Assembly: GCA_020052975.1 (NCBI GenBank)
Contig: JAGVOC010000216.1
Span: 1-20,070 of the forward strand
Reading direction: 5' to 3'
DNA from: Desulfobacterales bacterium
Lineage (GTDB): Bacteria > Desulfobacterota > Desulfobacteria > Desulfobacterales > RPRI01
DNA length: 20,070 bases
Program-made: the position numbers and the translations under genes
Notes under the pieces: model-generated
Seen by the model: only the letters and a program-made list of their open reading frames with translations
Told to the model about the DNA's origin: nothing
Database searches by the model: none
Shown here: in pieces, positions 13,832 through 20,070 of the stretch
Position numbering within the stretch: position 1 is the first letter of the stretch
Layout: each line of letters opens with the position of its first letter

Positions 13832-14524
13832 ATGGGCAACGAAATCATATTAAAAGTTAAAAACCTGAGTGTGAGGTTAGATGGTCACAATGTTATAGAA
13901 AATCTCTCTTTTCAGGTAAAAAGTGGAGACGCAATTACCATTTTAGGTCCGAATGGAGCCGGGAAGACAGTTTTACTCAGAACTCTGTTGGGTCTCTTGC
14001 CTCATGAAGGAGCTATAGAATGGGAGTCAGGTATTAAACTTGGGTATGTTCCTCAAAGATTACCATTCATAAAGGATATCCCGTTAAGCGTGAACGATTT
14101 TTTTAAACTGAAGAAATCTTCTGAAAGAGAAACAAAAGAGATTTTAGATTCTGTTGGATTCCGGGAGGATTTGACAAAGAAAAAAATAGGCGATTTATCT
14201 TCAGGACAATTTCAGAGGGTCTTGATAGCATGGGCTCTTATCAAAAACCCGCAGGTCTTGCTTTTTGATGAGCCTACAACTGGTATTGATATAAGCGGCG
14301 AGGAGACAGTCTATAGTCTTTTAGCAAGGTTAAAGCAGGAAAGAAATCTTACAATGCTCTTGATTACCCATGACTTGAGTGTTGTATACAAGTTTTCAAC
14401 TGATGTTATTTGTTTAAACAAACACCTGGTATGTTATGGCCCTCCCCGGAAGGTCTTAACCCTGGAAAATCTGCGGCAACTTTTCGGCGAAGAAGTAAAA
14501 TTTTATCAACATAGACATGGTTGA
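13832..14524 (+). CDS. metal ABC transporter ATP-binding protein (ZnuC/MntB type)
   Basis: A 230-residue ABC ATPase. Walker A is GPNGAGKT (39-46), Q-loop in GYVPQRLPF, signature LSSGQFQRV (122-130), Walker B LLFDEP (143-148) and H-loop His180 in ITHDLS. The sequence most resembles ATPases of zinc, manganese or iron uptake systems, and the partner permease encoded next confirms the family 3 type. The genes overlap by eight bases. The metal cannot be read from the ATPase. No gene for the solute-binding protein is present in the window. The ribosome-binding site is weak (TAGGT), and 61 bp separate it from the radical SAM gene, so a separate promoter is possible. Confidence 0.9.
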   Translation: MGNEIILKVKNLSVRLDGHNVIENLSFQVKSGDAITILGPNGAGKTVLLRTLLGLLPHEGAIEWESGIKLGYVPQRLPFIKDIPLSVNDFFKLKKSSERETKEILDSVGFREDLTKKKIGDLSSGQFQRVLIAWALIKNPQVLLFDEPTTGIDISGEETVYSLLARLKQERNLTMLLITHDLSVVYKFSTDVICLNKHLVCYGPPRKVLTLENLRQLFGEEVKFYQHRHG

Positions 14525-15293
14525 AAATATGGGGAATCAATTTATTTTAAGCCTGATCACCGGAATTTTCATCGGGGGTGCATCCGGATATTTAGGATCT
14601 CTGATGTTAAGCAAAAGAATGGCTCTGGTGGCAGGTCCCCTTGGCCATTTAACGTTGCCGGGAATAGCGCTTGCCTTGCTTTACGGTTTTAATGTCTCTT
14701 TAGGCGCATTTCCTTTCGTTATCTTAGGGATAATCCTCATATGGTTATTTGAGATAAGAACGAAATTGCCAATGGAGGCCTTAACCGCTATTGTTTTTTC
14801 CTCAGGGGTGGCCATTACTTTCTTATTTTTACCGATTGAACAGGCAGAAACAGCCTTGGTGGGCGATATTTCCCGGGTGACTTTTTGGGAAGCAGTAGTC
14901 TCTCTCATCGTAACCACTTTGCTTGTCTTAGTAGTAAAAAAAATTTATTCAGGAATGGTCCTCATGAATATTTCCGAAGACCTGGCCAAATCTGAGGGCA
15001 TGAATGTCAGAAAATACAATCTTGTTTATTTAATCTTGATTGCAATTATTGTTGCATTAGGTGTGAAAATGGTCGGCGGCCTTTTAACTGCGGCATTAGT
15101 GGCAATTCCTGCTTCCGCTGCTCGAAACATAAGCGGAAAATTAGCTCATTATGCATTCGGGGCAATGATTATTGGAGCGATCTCTTCTCTTCTCGGTATT
15201 GTATTCGCTGCGATATCGGGACTGCCTCCTGGTCCTTTGATTATTTTGGCAAATATGTTTCTGTTTCTGACGTCGATTGTTTTTAAAAGATGA
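14517..15293 (+). CDS. metal ABC transporter permease (ABC-3 family)
   Basis: A 258-residue integral membrane protein with about seven to eight hydrophobic helices, for example FILSLITGIFIGGASGYLG and LIILANMFLFLTSIVF at the two ends. Family marks are PLGHLTLPGIALALL, where zinc and manganese permeases have the similar SxAxLPG loop, and GLLTAALVAIPASAAR in the region that contacts the ATPase. It forms the channel for import of a divalent metal (Zn, Mn or Fe) driven by the preceding ATPase. ATG 14517 overlaps that gene; ATG 14529 is a second in-frame choice. The context, between Fe-S assembly genes and a metal efflux gene, suggests supply of metal to that system. Confidence 0.88.
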   Translation: MVENMGNQFILSLITGIFIGGASGYLGSLMLSKRMALVAGPLGHLTLPGIALALLYGFNVSLGAFPFVILGIILIWLFEIRTKLPMEALTAIVFSSGVAITFLFLPIEQAETALVGDISRVTFWEAVVSLIVTTLLVLVVKKIYSGMVLMNISEDLAKSEGMNVRKYNLVYLILIAIIVALGVKMVGGLLTAALVAIPASAARNISGKLAHYAFGAMIIGAISSLLGIVFAAISGLPPGPLIILANMFLFLTSIVFKR

Positions 15294-15345
15294 GGAAGAA
15301 GTAATTCGCAAAAACAAAATAAAAAATAGCCAAAGGAGGACGAAG

Positions 15346-15534
15346 ATGGCCAAGAAATTAGTTATCGATGAAGATTTATGTGAAGGCTGTGAGACATGTG
15401 TTTCTTTGTGTCCGGATGTATTTGAAATGACATCTGACGCGAAAGCAAGGGTTAAAAGCAATGATGCCTGTGACTCATGCAATTGCCAGGAGGCGATTGA
15501 TTCCTGCCCTGTCGGAGCGATCAAGTGGGAATGA
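15346..15534 (+). CDS. ferredoxin, single [4Fe-4S] type with extra cysteines
   Basis: A 62-residue ferredoxin. CEGCETCVSLCPDVFEM (Cys12, 15, 18, 22) and IDSCPVGAI (Cys54) match the monocluster Desulfovibrio-type ferredoxins, in which the cluster uses cysteines 1, 2, 3 of the first motif and the last CP, while two others form a disulfide. Here the disulfide position is replaced by a dense CDSCNC (Cys42, 45, 47), so extra ligands may be available. ATG 15346 has AAAGGAGG eight bases upstream and is chosen over a longer frame (15277) that overlaps the permease. It probably donates electrons to the MinD-type or radical SAM proteins of the same array (inference). Confidence 0.88.
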   Translation: MAKKLVIDEDLCEGCETCVSLCPDVFEMTSDAKARVKSNDACDSCNCQEAIDSCPVGAIKWE

Positions 15535-15676
15535 CTTGGAAGGGTCAGCGCAGACGTGTCTCACCCAATCCGGATCTGTAAGAAGGGTATTCCAACGGGG
15601 AACACGGCATGTAGCAGTATATTCAGGGTGAGCTTGCGAGAGGCGAAATAAAGAACCGTATAGGGAGGGAGAGCAG
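15535..15676 (+). other. 142-bp gap with possible RNA structure
   Basis: No coding frame with a convincing start. CTCACCC (15560-15566) could pair with GGGTGAG (15626-15632), enclosing a 59-base region, and the stretch near 15626-15660 (GGGTGAGCTTGCGAGAGGCG then AAAGAACCGTATA) has the look of structured RNA, recalling parts of group II introns. No intron-encoded protein is present. The end, GGGAGGGAGAG, is the ribosome-binding region of the next gene. Confidence 0.3.
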
Positions 15677-16144
15677 ATGGAAAAGGATGAAATACCTCTT
15701 AACCAGTCAACAGATGACGATCAGGAAATATCTGCAGAACAGAGGGCATATATCAAGAAAATGCTTGAAAGGCTTATGGAACTTGGTATCGGAGCAGTCT
15801 ACGGAGATGAAGAGAACGACAACGATGTGATGATTGATCACCGGGGAAGACTCTCCCTCTGCAGGGCAGTCTGCTGCAGTTTTATTTTTGCCCTTACAAA
15901 AGAAGAAGTGCAAAAAGGACATATACAATGGAATCCGAAACGACCCTATTTTATTGCCAGGGATGAAGACGGATTTTGCACGCATTTGGACAGGAAGACT
16001 TTCATATGCGGCATTTGGGAAGAACGTCCCCGGAGATGCCGTCAATACGATTGCAGGAAAGACCCGAATGTATGGTTGGACTGGGGGAAAAGCATTATGA
16101 ATCCGAATGCCTTTGACCATCTTCAGAAAATGCGGAGTCCATAA
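15677..16144 (+). CDS. YkgJ-family cysteine-cluster protein
   Basis: A 155-residue cytosolic protein of the YkgJ (zinc- or iron-chelating domain) type. The cysteine set is SLCRAVCC (Cys62, 66, 67), DGFCTHLD (Cys101), TFICGIW (Cys111) and RRCRQYDC (Cys121, 126), the usual order for the family, with ERPRRCRQYDC as the best signature. An acidic N-terminal 30 residues precede it. GGGAGGGAGAGCAG precedes ATG 15677. Members are thought to chelate zinc or hold an Fe-S cluster; no reaction is established. Its place beside a ferredoxin and a metal transporter fits the metal theme of the array. Confidence 0.82.
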   Translation: MEKDEIPLNQSTDDDQEISAEQRAYIKKMLERLMELGIGAVYGDEENDNDVMIDHRGRLSLCRAVCCSFIFALTKEEVQKGHIQWNPKRPYFIARDEDGFCTHLDRKTFICGIWEERPRRCRQYDCRKDPNVWLDWGKSIMNPNAFDHLQKMRSP

Positions 16145-16318
16145 AGCAAAAATATCTGTTGGCAGGAAAGAATACAGCATATGATCTCAGTTTCAGGATA
16201 GCATTCCAGCTTTCCCAAGATATTCAGGGCCGATTCTTCTATGGATATGCAAGGAGTTTTTTGCAGTTTGAGTATAGAAACAAGCAAGAAATTTTGGCTG
16301 TAGAAGAGAAAGGACACA

Positions 16319-16522
16319 ATGCCATTTGGCTTTGGAAGGTGTAACAGAAGGGGCCGGGGCAAAGCTTTTGGTGAAAAGGGGCTGTCTCTACCCGCCGCTC
16401 ACTGTATATGTCCCAAGTGCGGGGCAATAGCGCTTCATCAGCCGGGCCTTCCCTGTTTCCAGACAAAATGTCCGCGATGCAACTCACCCATGGTCCGCCA
16501 ATTTTTTGACGGGCATTCATAG
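16319..16522 (+). CDS. small zinc-ribbon protein, paralogue of the gene at 8021
   Basis: A 67-residue protein. The N-terminal 28 residues (MPFGFGRCNRRGRGKAFGEK) are Gly/Arg-rich; the rest holds Cys29, 31, 34, 46, 51 and 54 in CICPKCG, HQPGLPC and CPRCNSPMVR. The cysteine spacings (1, 2, 11, 4 and 2 residues between) are identical to those of the gene at 8021, so both are members of one family. GAAAGGACACA precedes ATG 16319. It lies just before the CDF-DiNMC fusion gene, as its paralogue lies just after two DiNMC genes. Function unknown; metal binding is likely. Confidence 0.75.
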   Translation: MPFGFGRCNRRGRGKAFGEKGLSLPAAHCICPKCGAIALHQPGLPCFQTKCPRCNSPMVRQFFDGHS

Positions 16523-16526
16523 AATA

Positions 16527-17843
16527 ATGTTTTCTATCGCAGAAACGCCGACTGAAAAAACGGAAAACGGGAAGGAAGAACAGGCCCAAGGATTACAAAA
16601 GGGACAAAGGATAGCCTTTATTGCAACCTTCGTAACACTCCTTTTGGCAGTTATGAAGGGCGCCATAGGCTACCTATTTGACTCCAGGATCCTGATAGCT
16701 GATGCCTTTCACAGCGGAGTTGATCTTCTGGCTATCTTTGCATGCTGGTTTGGTCTCTGGATGGCATCCAGGAAAAAATCCGCAAGATTTCCCTATGGGT
16801 TATATAAGGCCGAGACCCTGGTCAGTTTAATCATAGGCGCATTAATAGCATGGGCAGCTATAGAGTTATTACAGGAGGGATATTATAAGCTTTCTTCTGT
16901 CACCCATCCCCGGGCATTTCCGCTTTTACCGGTTACGGCAAGCATAATTTCTCTTATTGCCGCCTATTTTATCGCAAAAAAAGAAAAGGCTGTCGGCACC
17001 GCAATCAATTCCCAATCCCTGATTGCCAAGGCAAGTGAAACCTTTTTAGACATCTTTACCTCCCTCGTTGTCCTGACAGGCATATTGTTGGCCTATGCAA
17101 GGATTCCCTTTATAGAGGGCTTTATTATTATCTTAATTTCATTACTCATCCTCAAATTGGGCATAAAAAACATCTGGACATCTCTCCTGGTCCTGATGGA
17201 CGCGAATCTTGACCCGGAATTGCAGTCCGAGATTGAAGAGAAAATAAACAATATCTATGGCGTGAAGGGAGTCAGTGAGGTAAGGATACGCCAATCTGGT
17301 CCGCTCAAGATGGTGGAATGCAAGATTGCAACCAGTCCGTCGCTCTCGCTCTATAAGGCCCATGAGCTGGCTGATACGGCGGAGGACTTTATCATGAAAA
17401 ATTATAAACACATTGAGTCGGTTTTTATTCATGTGGAGCCATCAAGGGAGAAGGCTGTATCGGCTATTATTCCTGTGAAGGACATTAACGGGATGGGCTC
17501 GATAGTCCATGGCCATTTCGGCCGGGCCCCGTATTTCATCATAGTAAGGCTTGGCACTGACAATACTGAAATAGAAGATTTTTACTATAATGAGTTTCTT
17601 CATGAGACAAAACATGCGGGGATCAAGGTCATAAAGGCGGTTATCAAATATAAAATAGATGTGTTGTTTACGTCGCGGATCGGGGAAATCTCCTTTTATA
17701 TGCTTAAAAATAACTTTGTTGATATCTACAGGGCTGAAGAAGGCCTTTCGGTAAGGGAGATTATCGGGAGGTACCGCAATAATCAGATTGAACGCATTCT
17801 GCTGCCGACACATTCAGCAGAAGAAGCCCAGGCGGGAAATTAA
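16527..17843 (+). CDS. cation diffusion facilitator fused to a DiNMC domain
   Basis: About 438 residues from ATG 16527 (445 if TTG 16506 is used; numbers here follow the longer form). Residues about 33-230 form the six-helix CDF transporter: IADAFHSGVD on helix 2 holds Asp66, His69 and Asp73, and FPYGLYKAE is the conserved loop. On helix 5 the usual HxxxD reads ExxxD (Glu178, Asp182), a possible change in metal choice. Residues about 235-312 are the cytoplasmic dimer domain, and about 315-435 are a DiNMC domain (IVHGHFGRAPYFIIVRLG). CDF proteins export divalent metals by proton exchange. ATG 16527 is four bases after the previous stop but has no strong ribosome-binding site; TTG 16506 overlaps that gene. 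A regulatory or cluster-binding role of the tail is inference. Confidence 0.88.
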   Translation: MFSIAETPTEKTENGKEEQAQGLQKGQRIAFIATFVTLLLAVMKGAIGYLFDSRILIADAFHSGVDLLAIFACWFGLWMASRKKSARFPYGLYKAETLVSLIIGALIAWAAIELLQEGYYKLSSVTHPRAFPLLPVTASIISLIAAYFIAKKEKAVGTAINSQSLIAKASETFLDIFTSLVVLTGILLAYARIPFIEGFIIILISLLILKLGIKNIWTSLLVLMDANLDPELQSEIEEKINNIYGVKGVSEVRIRQSGPLKMVECKIATSPSLSLYKAHELADTAEDFIMKNYKHIESVFIHVEPSREKAVSAIIPVKDINGMGSIVHGHFGRAPYFIIVRLGTDNTEIEDFYYNEFLHETKHAGIKVIKAVIKYKIDVLFTSRIGEISFYMLKNNFVDIYRAEEGLSVREIIGRYRNNQIERILLPTHSAEEAQAGN

Positions 17844-18106
17844 AAAAAGCTGCGCCTCCTCCTCCGGGAGTTGGAGCGTGAGCGCGGTGAGACGCGAAGG
17901 AGATTGATGGGTTTCTGGCGGGGTTTCTGAGGCGAGACGTGAATACCTGATGTCCCCATCAAATGAAAACTGTCAGAAATATAGCCGTTTTCCGTTTTGA
18001 TAGAGAATTCCCAGGGAAAGAGACAACAGGATATGAATTTTAACGCGGAGCAGAGTTCTTTATAGGGGAGACCGACTGCTCTGGTTACAACTTCTTTAAT
18101 GGTCAT
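17840..18106 (-). CDS. doubtful hypothetical ORF after the PIN toxin gene
   Basis: An 88-codon frame whose ATG (18106) overlaps the stop of the VapC-like gene (TAATG), as expected for coupled translation. The first 20 residues (MTIKEVVTRAVGLPYKELCS) look protein-like; the last 30 are Arg/Ser-rich and run through the proposed terminator, so this may be a decayed or spurious gene. A TTGATGGG/CCCATCAA inverted repeat (17904-17911 and 17955-17962) also lies within it. No family recognised. Confidence 0.25.
   Translation of the reverse strand: MTIKEVVTRAVGLPYKELCSALKFISCCLFPWEFSIKTENGYISDSFHLMGTSGIHVSPQKPRQKPINLLRVSPRSRSNSRRRRRSFF
17842..17876 (-). terminator. possible terminator for the minus-strand toxin-antitoxin operon
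   Basis: On the minus strand, repeated CTCC and GGAG words (17876-17856) can form an imperfect stem, followed within ten bases by seven T residues (17848-17842). The orientation suits the VapC-side operon rather than the CDF gene, whose stop is at 17841-17843. Confidence 0.4.
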
Positions 18107-18528
18107 TACGGGATGTCCTCTACCCAGAGGAGTCGCCTATGAAACTGCGATTTTTCAAGGGCATTAAGCAGCCTGCGATCTGCCGTCACCATCTTGCATG
18201 TTGTTTTTTCTGCAAGCGCTACATAAAGGCTGTCATAAAATGTCCTCTTTGTAAGACAGGCTATATCGAAGGCATTACGCATGAGAGATTTAGCGCTCCA
18301 TACATGAAAAGGCACAGCTTCAAGAGCGTCCAGTATTGTTGCTGCCTTTTGCCGGGAGTAATTATCTCTCGTTACCTGCTTCCATACAATATTGCTTATT
18401 TCAGAAAACAACAGATCAGGGACAATAAGCTCAATCTCAGGGGTCAGCAATCTTTCAGCATCTTCGCTGTAATCTTCCGGCAAGTACCACTTTATGACAA
18501 CACTTGCATCAACAACACACCTGTTCAA
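18106..18528 (-). CDS. vapC: PIN-domain toxin (VapC/FitB type)
   Basis: A 140-residue PIN-domain ribonuclease. The acidic metal-binding residues are visible: Asp7 in VVDASVVIKW, Glu43 in LLFSEISN, Asp99 in TFYDSLYVALAE and Asp117 in MVTADRRLL. This four-residue set is expected for Mg-dependent RNA cleavage, which arrests growth when the antitoxin is lost. The start (ATG 18528) overlaps the stop of the antitoxin gene by four bases, as is usual for these pairs. Antitoxin genes come first, so excess antitoxin is made. The target RNA is unknown. FitB is an equally good name given the antitoxin type. Confidence 0.9.
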   Translation of the reverse strand: MNRCVVDASVVIKWYLPEDYSEDAERLLTPEIELIVPDLLFSEISNIVWKQVTRDNYSRQKAATILDALEAVPFHVWSAKSLMRNAFDIACLTKRTFYDSLYVALAEKTTCKMVTADRRLLNALEKSQFHRRLLWVEDIP

Positions 18529-18755
18529 CGCTCCCGATCCTCTCGGATAAGTTCAGCGCTGTCTGAAAATCTCTTTTTCCCGAAGCCTTCCCTTATCTTC
18601 ATGGCTCTTTCCCTTGCTTCTTCCATAGTCATTTTTGCCGACTGTTCAAGGATGGACTTTGCCTCTCCCTGAAGCGACCTGTTATGCCGCTTTGCCTGTT
18701 TCTTTAACCGCTCAATCGTTTCAGTCTCAAGATTCCTGATTAATAGCTGGGGCAT
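18525..18755 (-). CDS. vapB: ribbon-helix-helix antitoxin (FitA/VapB type)
   Basis: 76 residues from ATG 18755. The N-terminal ribbon-helix-helix (PQLLIRNLETETIERLKKQAKRH, then HNRSLQGEAKSILEQS) binds the operator; the C-terminal part (REGFGKKRFSDSAELIREDR) resembles the stretch that blocks the PIN active site. The ATG at 18764 directly abuts AAAGGAGG and is too close to it; the second ATG at 18755 has a nine-base spacing, so it is preferred. It represses its own promoter in known systems, which fits the palindrome over the -10 box upstream. Confidence 0.88.
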   Translation of the reverse strand: MPQLLIRNLETETIERLKKQAKRHNRSLQGEAKSILEQSAKMTMEEARERAMKIREGFGKKRFSDSAELIREDRER

Positions 18756-18780
18756 GATTGTCATCCTCCTTTCACCCTGT

Positions 18781-18793
18781 TATCATTATGATA
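18781..18793. promoter_or_regulatory. palindromic operator of the toxin-antitoxin operon
   Basis: TATCAT-T-ATGATA is a perfect 6-1-6 inverted repeat that contains the -10 box of the antitoxin promoter. Ribbon-helix-helix antitoxins bind such sites to repress their own operon. Confidence 0.65.
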
Positions 18794-18816
18794 GCAATAT
18801 GATATCTCTTAGTCAA
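18788..18816 (-). promoter_or_regulatory. promoter of the toxin-antitoxin operon
   Basis: On the minus strand, TTGACT (18816-18811) and TATCAT (18793-18788) are separated by 17 bases, a near-consensus sigma-70 promoter 33 bases before the antitoxin start. Confidence 0.8.
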
Positions 18817-18935
18817 CTGCAACGTCCTCCGAGTTCTGGTTTGACCTGCAAGCTCAATACGACCTTGATGTAACTGCCGATGCGCCCGGTGAGCGTCCTG
18901 GGAAAGAAGTCAGGATATATTTAAAAGTCTCATAA
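18813..18935 (+). pseudogene. higA: HigA-type antitoxin remnant
   Basis: A frame without start codon reads ...SSEFWFDLQAQYDLDV... and ends at TAA 18933-18935. The words S-x-FW-x-x-LQ-x-x-YDL are the C-terminal signature of HigA-family helix-turn-helix antitoxins. The helix-turn-helix part is missing: the frame is blocked by TAG at 18810, exactly where the neighbouring toxin-antitoxin promoter begins. No HigB toxin gene is in view. It is best read as the leftover tail of a second toxin-antitoxin system. Confidence 0.65.
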
Positions 18936-19072
18936 AAGTCTGCACCAGAGCCCATTCGCCAAAAACGTTGATTACTAAAAATGACTATTACACGAGAGGC
19001 TCCGTCCTGATTCTCAATGCCCTACTCATTGCATCAAAGAGCTGGTAGAATAGAAATTATCAAGGAGGAACC
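18936..19072. other. gap before the small membrane protein gene
   Basis: No coding frame is convincing. It ends with AAGGAGGAACC, a strong ribosome-binding site for the next gene, and TAGAAT at 19046-19051 could be a -10 box, but no matching -35 was found. Confidence 0.4.
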
Positions 19073-19270
19073 ATGAAAAAATCAGAATTGACATTGCCGG
19101 AAATCGCTCTCATAGCGGGCACACGCGGAATGATTGGAGCAGGAGCCGGTCTATTATTGGCAGACAGCCTCAATGACGATCAAAGAAAGTCCATAGGGTG
19201 GACACTGTTGATTATTGGAGCGATTAGTACAATCCCATTGGCTATAGAGGTTCTGAGCAGGCGGCACTGA
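19073..19270 (+). CDS. small membrane protein, hypothetical
   Basis: A 65-residue protein with two hydrophobic segments: about residues 18-31 (GTRGMIGAGAGLLLADSL), weakly hydrophobic and glycine-rich, and 41-58 (SIGWTLLIIGAISTIPLA), ending in a positively charged RRH. It is probably a two-helix inner-membrane hairpin. AAGGAGG lies six bases before ATG 19073, and the composition is clearly that of a real gene. I do not recognise a named family or function. A methyltransferase gene follows 24 bp later on the same strand, so they may be co-transcribed. Confidence 0.75.
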   Translation: MKKSELTLPEIALIAGTRGMIGAGAGLLLADSLNDDQRKSIGWTLLIIGAISTIPLAIEVLSRRH

Positions 19271-19294
19271 TGCTGTGCTCGGATAGCGGTTTCC

Positions 19295-19840
19295 GTGGCT
19301 GACTTCAGAAGAGAGTTCGGACCAGATGAACTTCTTGCTCAATATTCATATCTCTTTTCCGATGATCTGAAAGATTATCCGATCCTTGATCTTGCCTGCG
19401 GAGACGGACATAACGGGATATTCCTTGCGTCAAAGGGTTTTTCAGTCGTTCTGACAGACAGCTCGGAAGAGGCCCACAGTCAGGCTATAGTGAACGCACA
19501 GGCAGCCGGGGTAACTGTACAATTCCGGCAGGTGAACCTCGAACAGGAAGGCGTCAATCCTCTGGAAGGTATCACCTTCAGCGCAGTCCTTGTTTTCCGC
19601 TATCTCCACCGCCCGCTCATCCCCTGCATCACGAAGTCTCTGAAACAAGGCGGAATTCTTATGTATGAGACATTCACAACAGAACAGACCCGATTCGGAA
19701 AGCCAAAAAACCCTGACCACCTACTTAAAGCCGGCGAGCTTCTTTCATGGTTTCACGACTGGGAGGTGATATATGCCTTTGAAGGGATTATCGGCGTCCC
19801 ACCGAAAGCCATAGCCCAGCTTGTGTGCAGAAAGGCGTAA
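19295..19840 (+). CDS. class I SAM-dependent methyltransferase (TehB-like)
   Basis: A 181-residue Rossmann-fold methyltransferase. The SAM-binding motif I is ILDLACGDGHNGIFLA (about 30-45), motif II ends in VVLTDSS (Asp at strand 2), then VNLEQE near motif III, LEGITFSAVLVFRYLHRP (motif IV region) and LKQGGILMYETFT (motif V region). The length and these motifs suit the TehB/UbiG-like group acting on small molecules, perhaps metalloid or lipid; the substrate cannot be read. The start is GTG 19295 and no clear ribosome-binding site precedes it; an alternative start may exist further in. It follows the small membrane protein gene. Confidence 0.85.
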   Translation: MADFRREFGPDELLAQYSYLFSDDLKDYPILDLACGDGHNGIFLASKGFSVVLTDSSEEAHSQAIVNAQAAGVTVQFRQVNLEQEGVNPLEGITFSAVLVFRYLHRPLIPCITKSLKQGGILMYETFTTEQTRFGKPKNPDHLLKAGELLSWFHDWEVIYAFEGIIGVPPKAIAQLVCRKA

Positions 19841-20070
19841 GGACCGCTCTTCGCAGATACGTTTGCTTGTGGCTAAGTGAGAGATTTTGAGTTGTTCCCG
19901 AGCAGGCTCATCTTCTCATGGTAGCTTAGAATTATTTTCCTGTGTCTTTCAAAAAACAAAAACATTTCTGACACCTGCTTATAAACACCAGGCAAAAATC
20001 GAAATTGCTGAAGACTACAGCCGGGACTAAATACGCTGGAATTCGTGTATATAGAGTCTTCCAAATCGAA
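19841..20070. other. window-end non-coding stretch
   Basis: No supportable gene: a minus-strand frame at 19873-20064 is open but its translation is not protein-like and it has no good start signal. No clear terminator was identified for the methyltransferase gene. Confidence 0.4.

Noticed and set aside
16159..16344. 61-codon frame in the gap before the second zinc ribbon
   Set aside because: Begins at TTG without a ribosome-binding site and overlaps the start of a well-supported gene in another frame.
6151..17843. Magnetosome or ferrosome cluster
   Set aside because: A CDF protein and Fur suggested it, but no mam/mad or fez hallmark genes (for example MamK, MamE or a P-type ATPase with partners) are seen.
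19873..20064. 63-codon minus-strand frame at the window end
   Set aside because: No start signal and no protein-like pattern; could only be judged with sequence beyond the window.
1..20070. CRISPR array, tRNA or rRNA
   Set aside because: No regular direct repeats with spacers, no cloverleaf-like sequence with TTCRA-type loop, and no rRNA-like conserved stretches were seen on either strand.

Overview
The window (about 20 kb, GC in the mid-40s percent by eye) looks like a chromosome segment of an anaerobic, metal- and sulfur-active bacterium, most likely Nitrospirota or Desulfobacterota. This is inferred from gene content only: a group 3 [NiFe]-hydrogenase, several ferredoxin-type and Cys-rich proteins, dinitrogenase iron-molybdenum cofactor (DiNMC/NifX-like) proteins and a two-CW protein. 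No rRNA, tRNA, CRISPR array, phage or intact insertion sequence was found.

Layout. (1) 1-1426: end of a probable hydrogenase small-subunit gene, then the complete catalytic large subunit (Mvh-like). (2) 1591-3312, minus strand: a small Cys-rich ORF and a two-CW protein, then a Crp/Fnr-type regulator with its own intrinsic terminator. (3) 3484-5078, plus strand, divergent from the regulator: a caspase-like (C14) protease followed 32 bp later by a transglutaminase-like cysteine enzyme starting at TTG. This tight pair is not part of any system I can name. (4) 5097-5852, minus: an MBL-fold hydrolase of the lactonase type with an altered metal-site motif. (5) 6151-17843, plus: a long array that starts with a textbook promoter and Fur box in front of a Fur-family gene, with a second Fur box in front of the next gene. 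The array encodes a DUF5320 protein, two DiNMC proteins, two small zinc ribbons with identical cysteine spacing, an unknown Cys-containing protein, an Mrp/NBP35 ATPase, an FmdB-type ribbon, a PAS histidine kinase, a pair of MinD-type ATPases with ferredoxin insertions, a radical SAM protein, a two-gene metal ABC transporter (family 3), a ferredoxin, a YkgJ-type Cys-cluster protein and a cation diffusion facilitator fused to a third DiNMC domain. (6) 17840-20070: a FitA/VapB-VapC toxin-antitoxin pair with a clear promoter/operator, the remnant of a second antitoxin (HigA-like), a small membrane protein and a methyltransferase.

How it fits together. Region 5 has the parts of the Desulfovibrio orange-protein (ORP) locus: DiNMC protein, Mrp and paired MinD-ferredoxin ATPases. 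Here they sit behind Fur boxes and are combined with metal import and efflux genes, a kinase and a radical SAM enzyme. A reasonable reading is an iron-responsive system for assembling or handling a metal-sulfur cluster, linked to metal transport. That function is inferred, not shown. The best candidates for something undescribed are this Fur-controlled ORP-like array and the caspase/transglutaminase pair.
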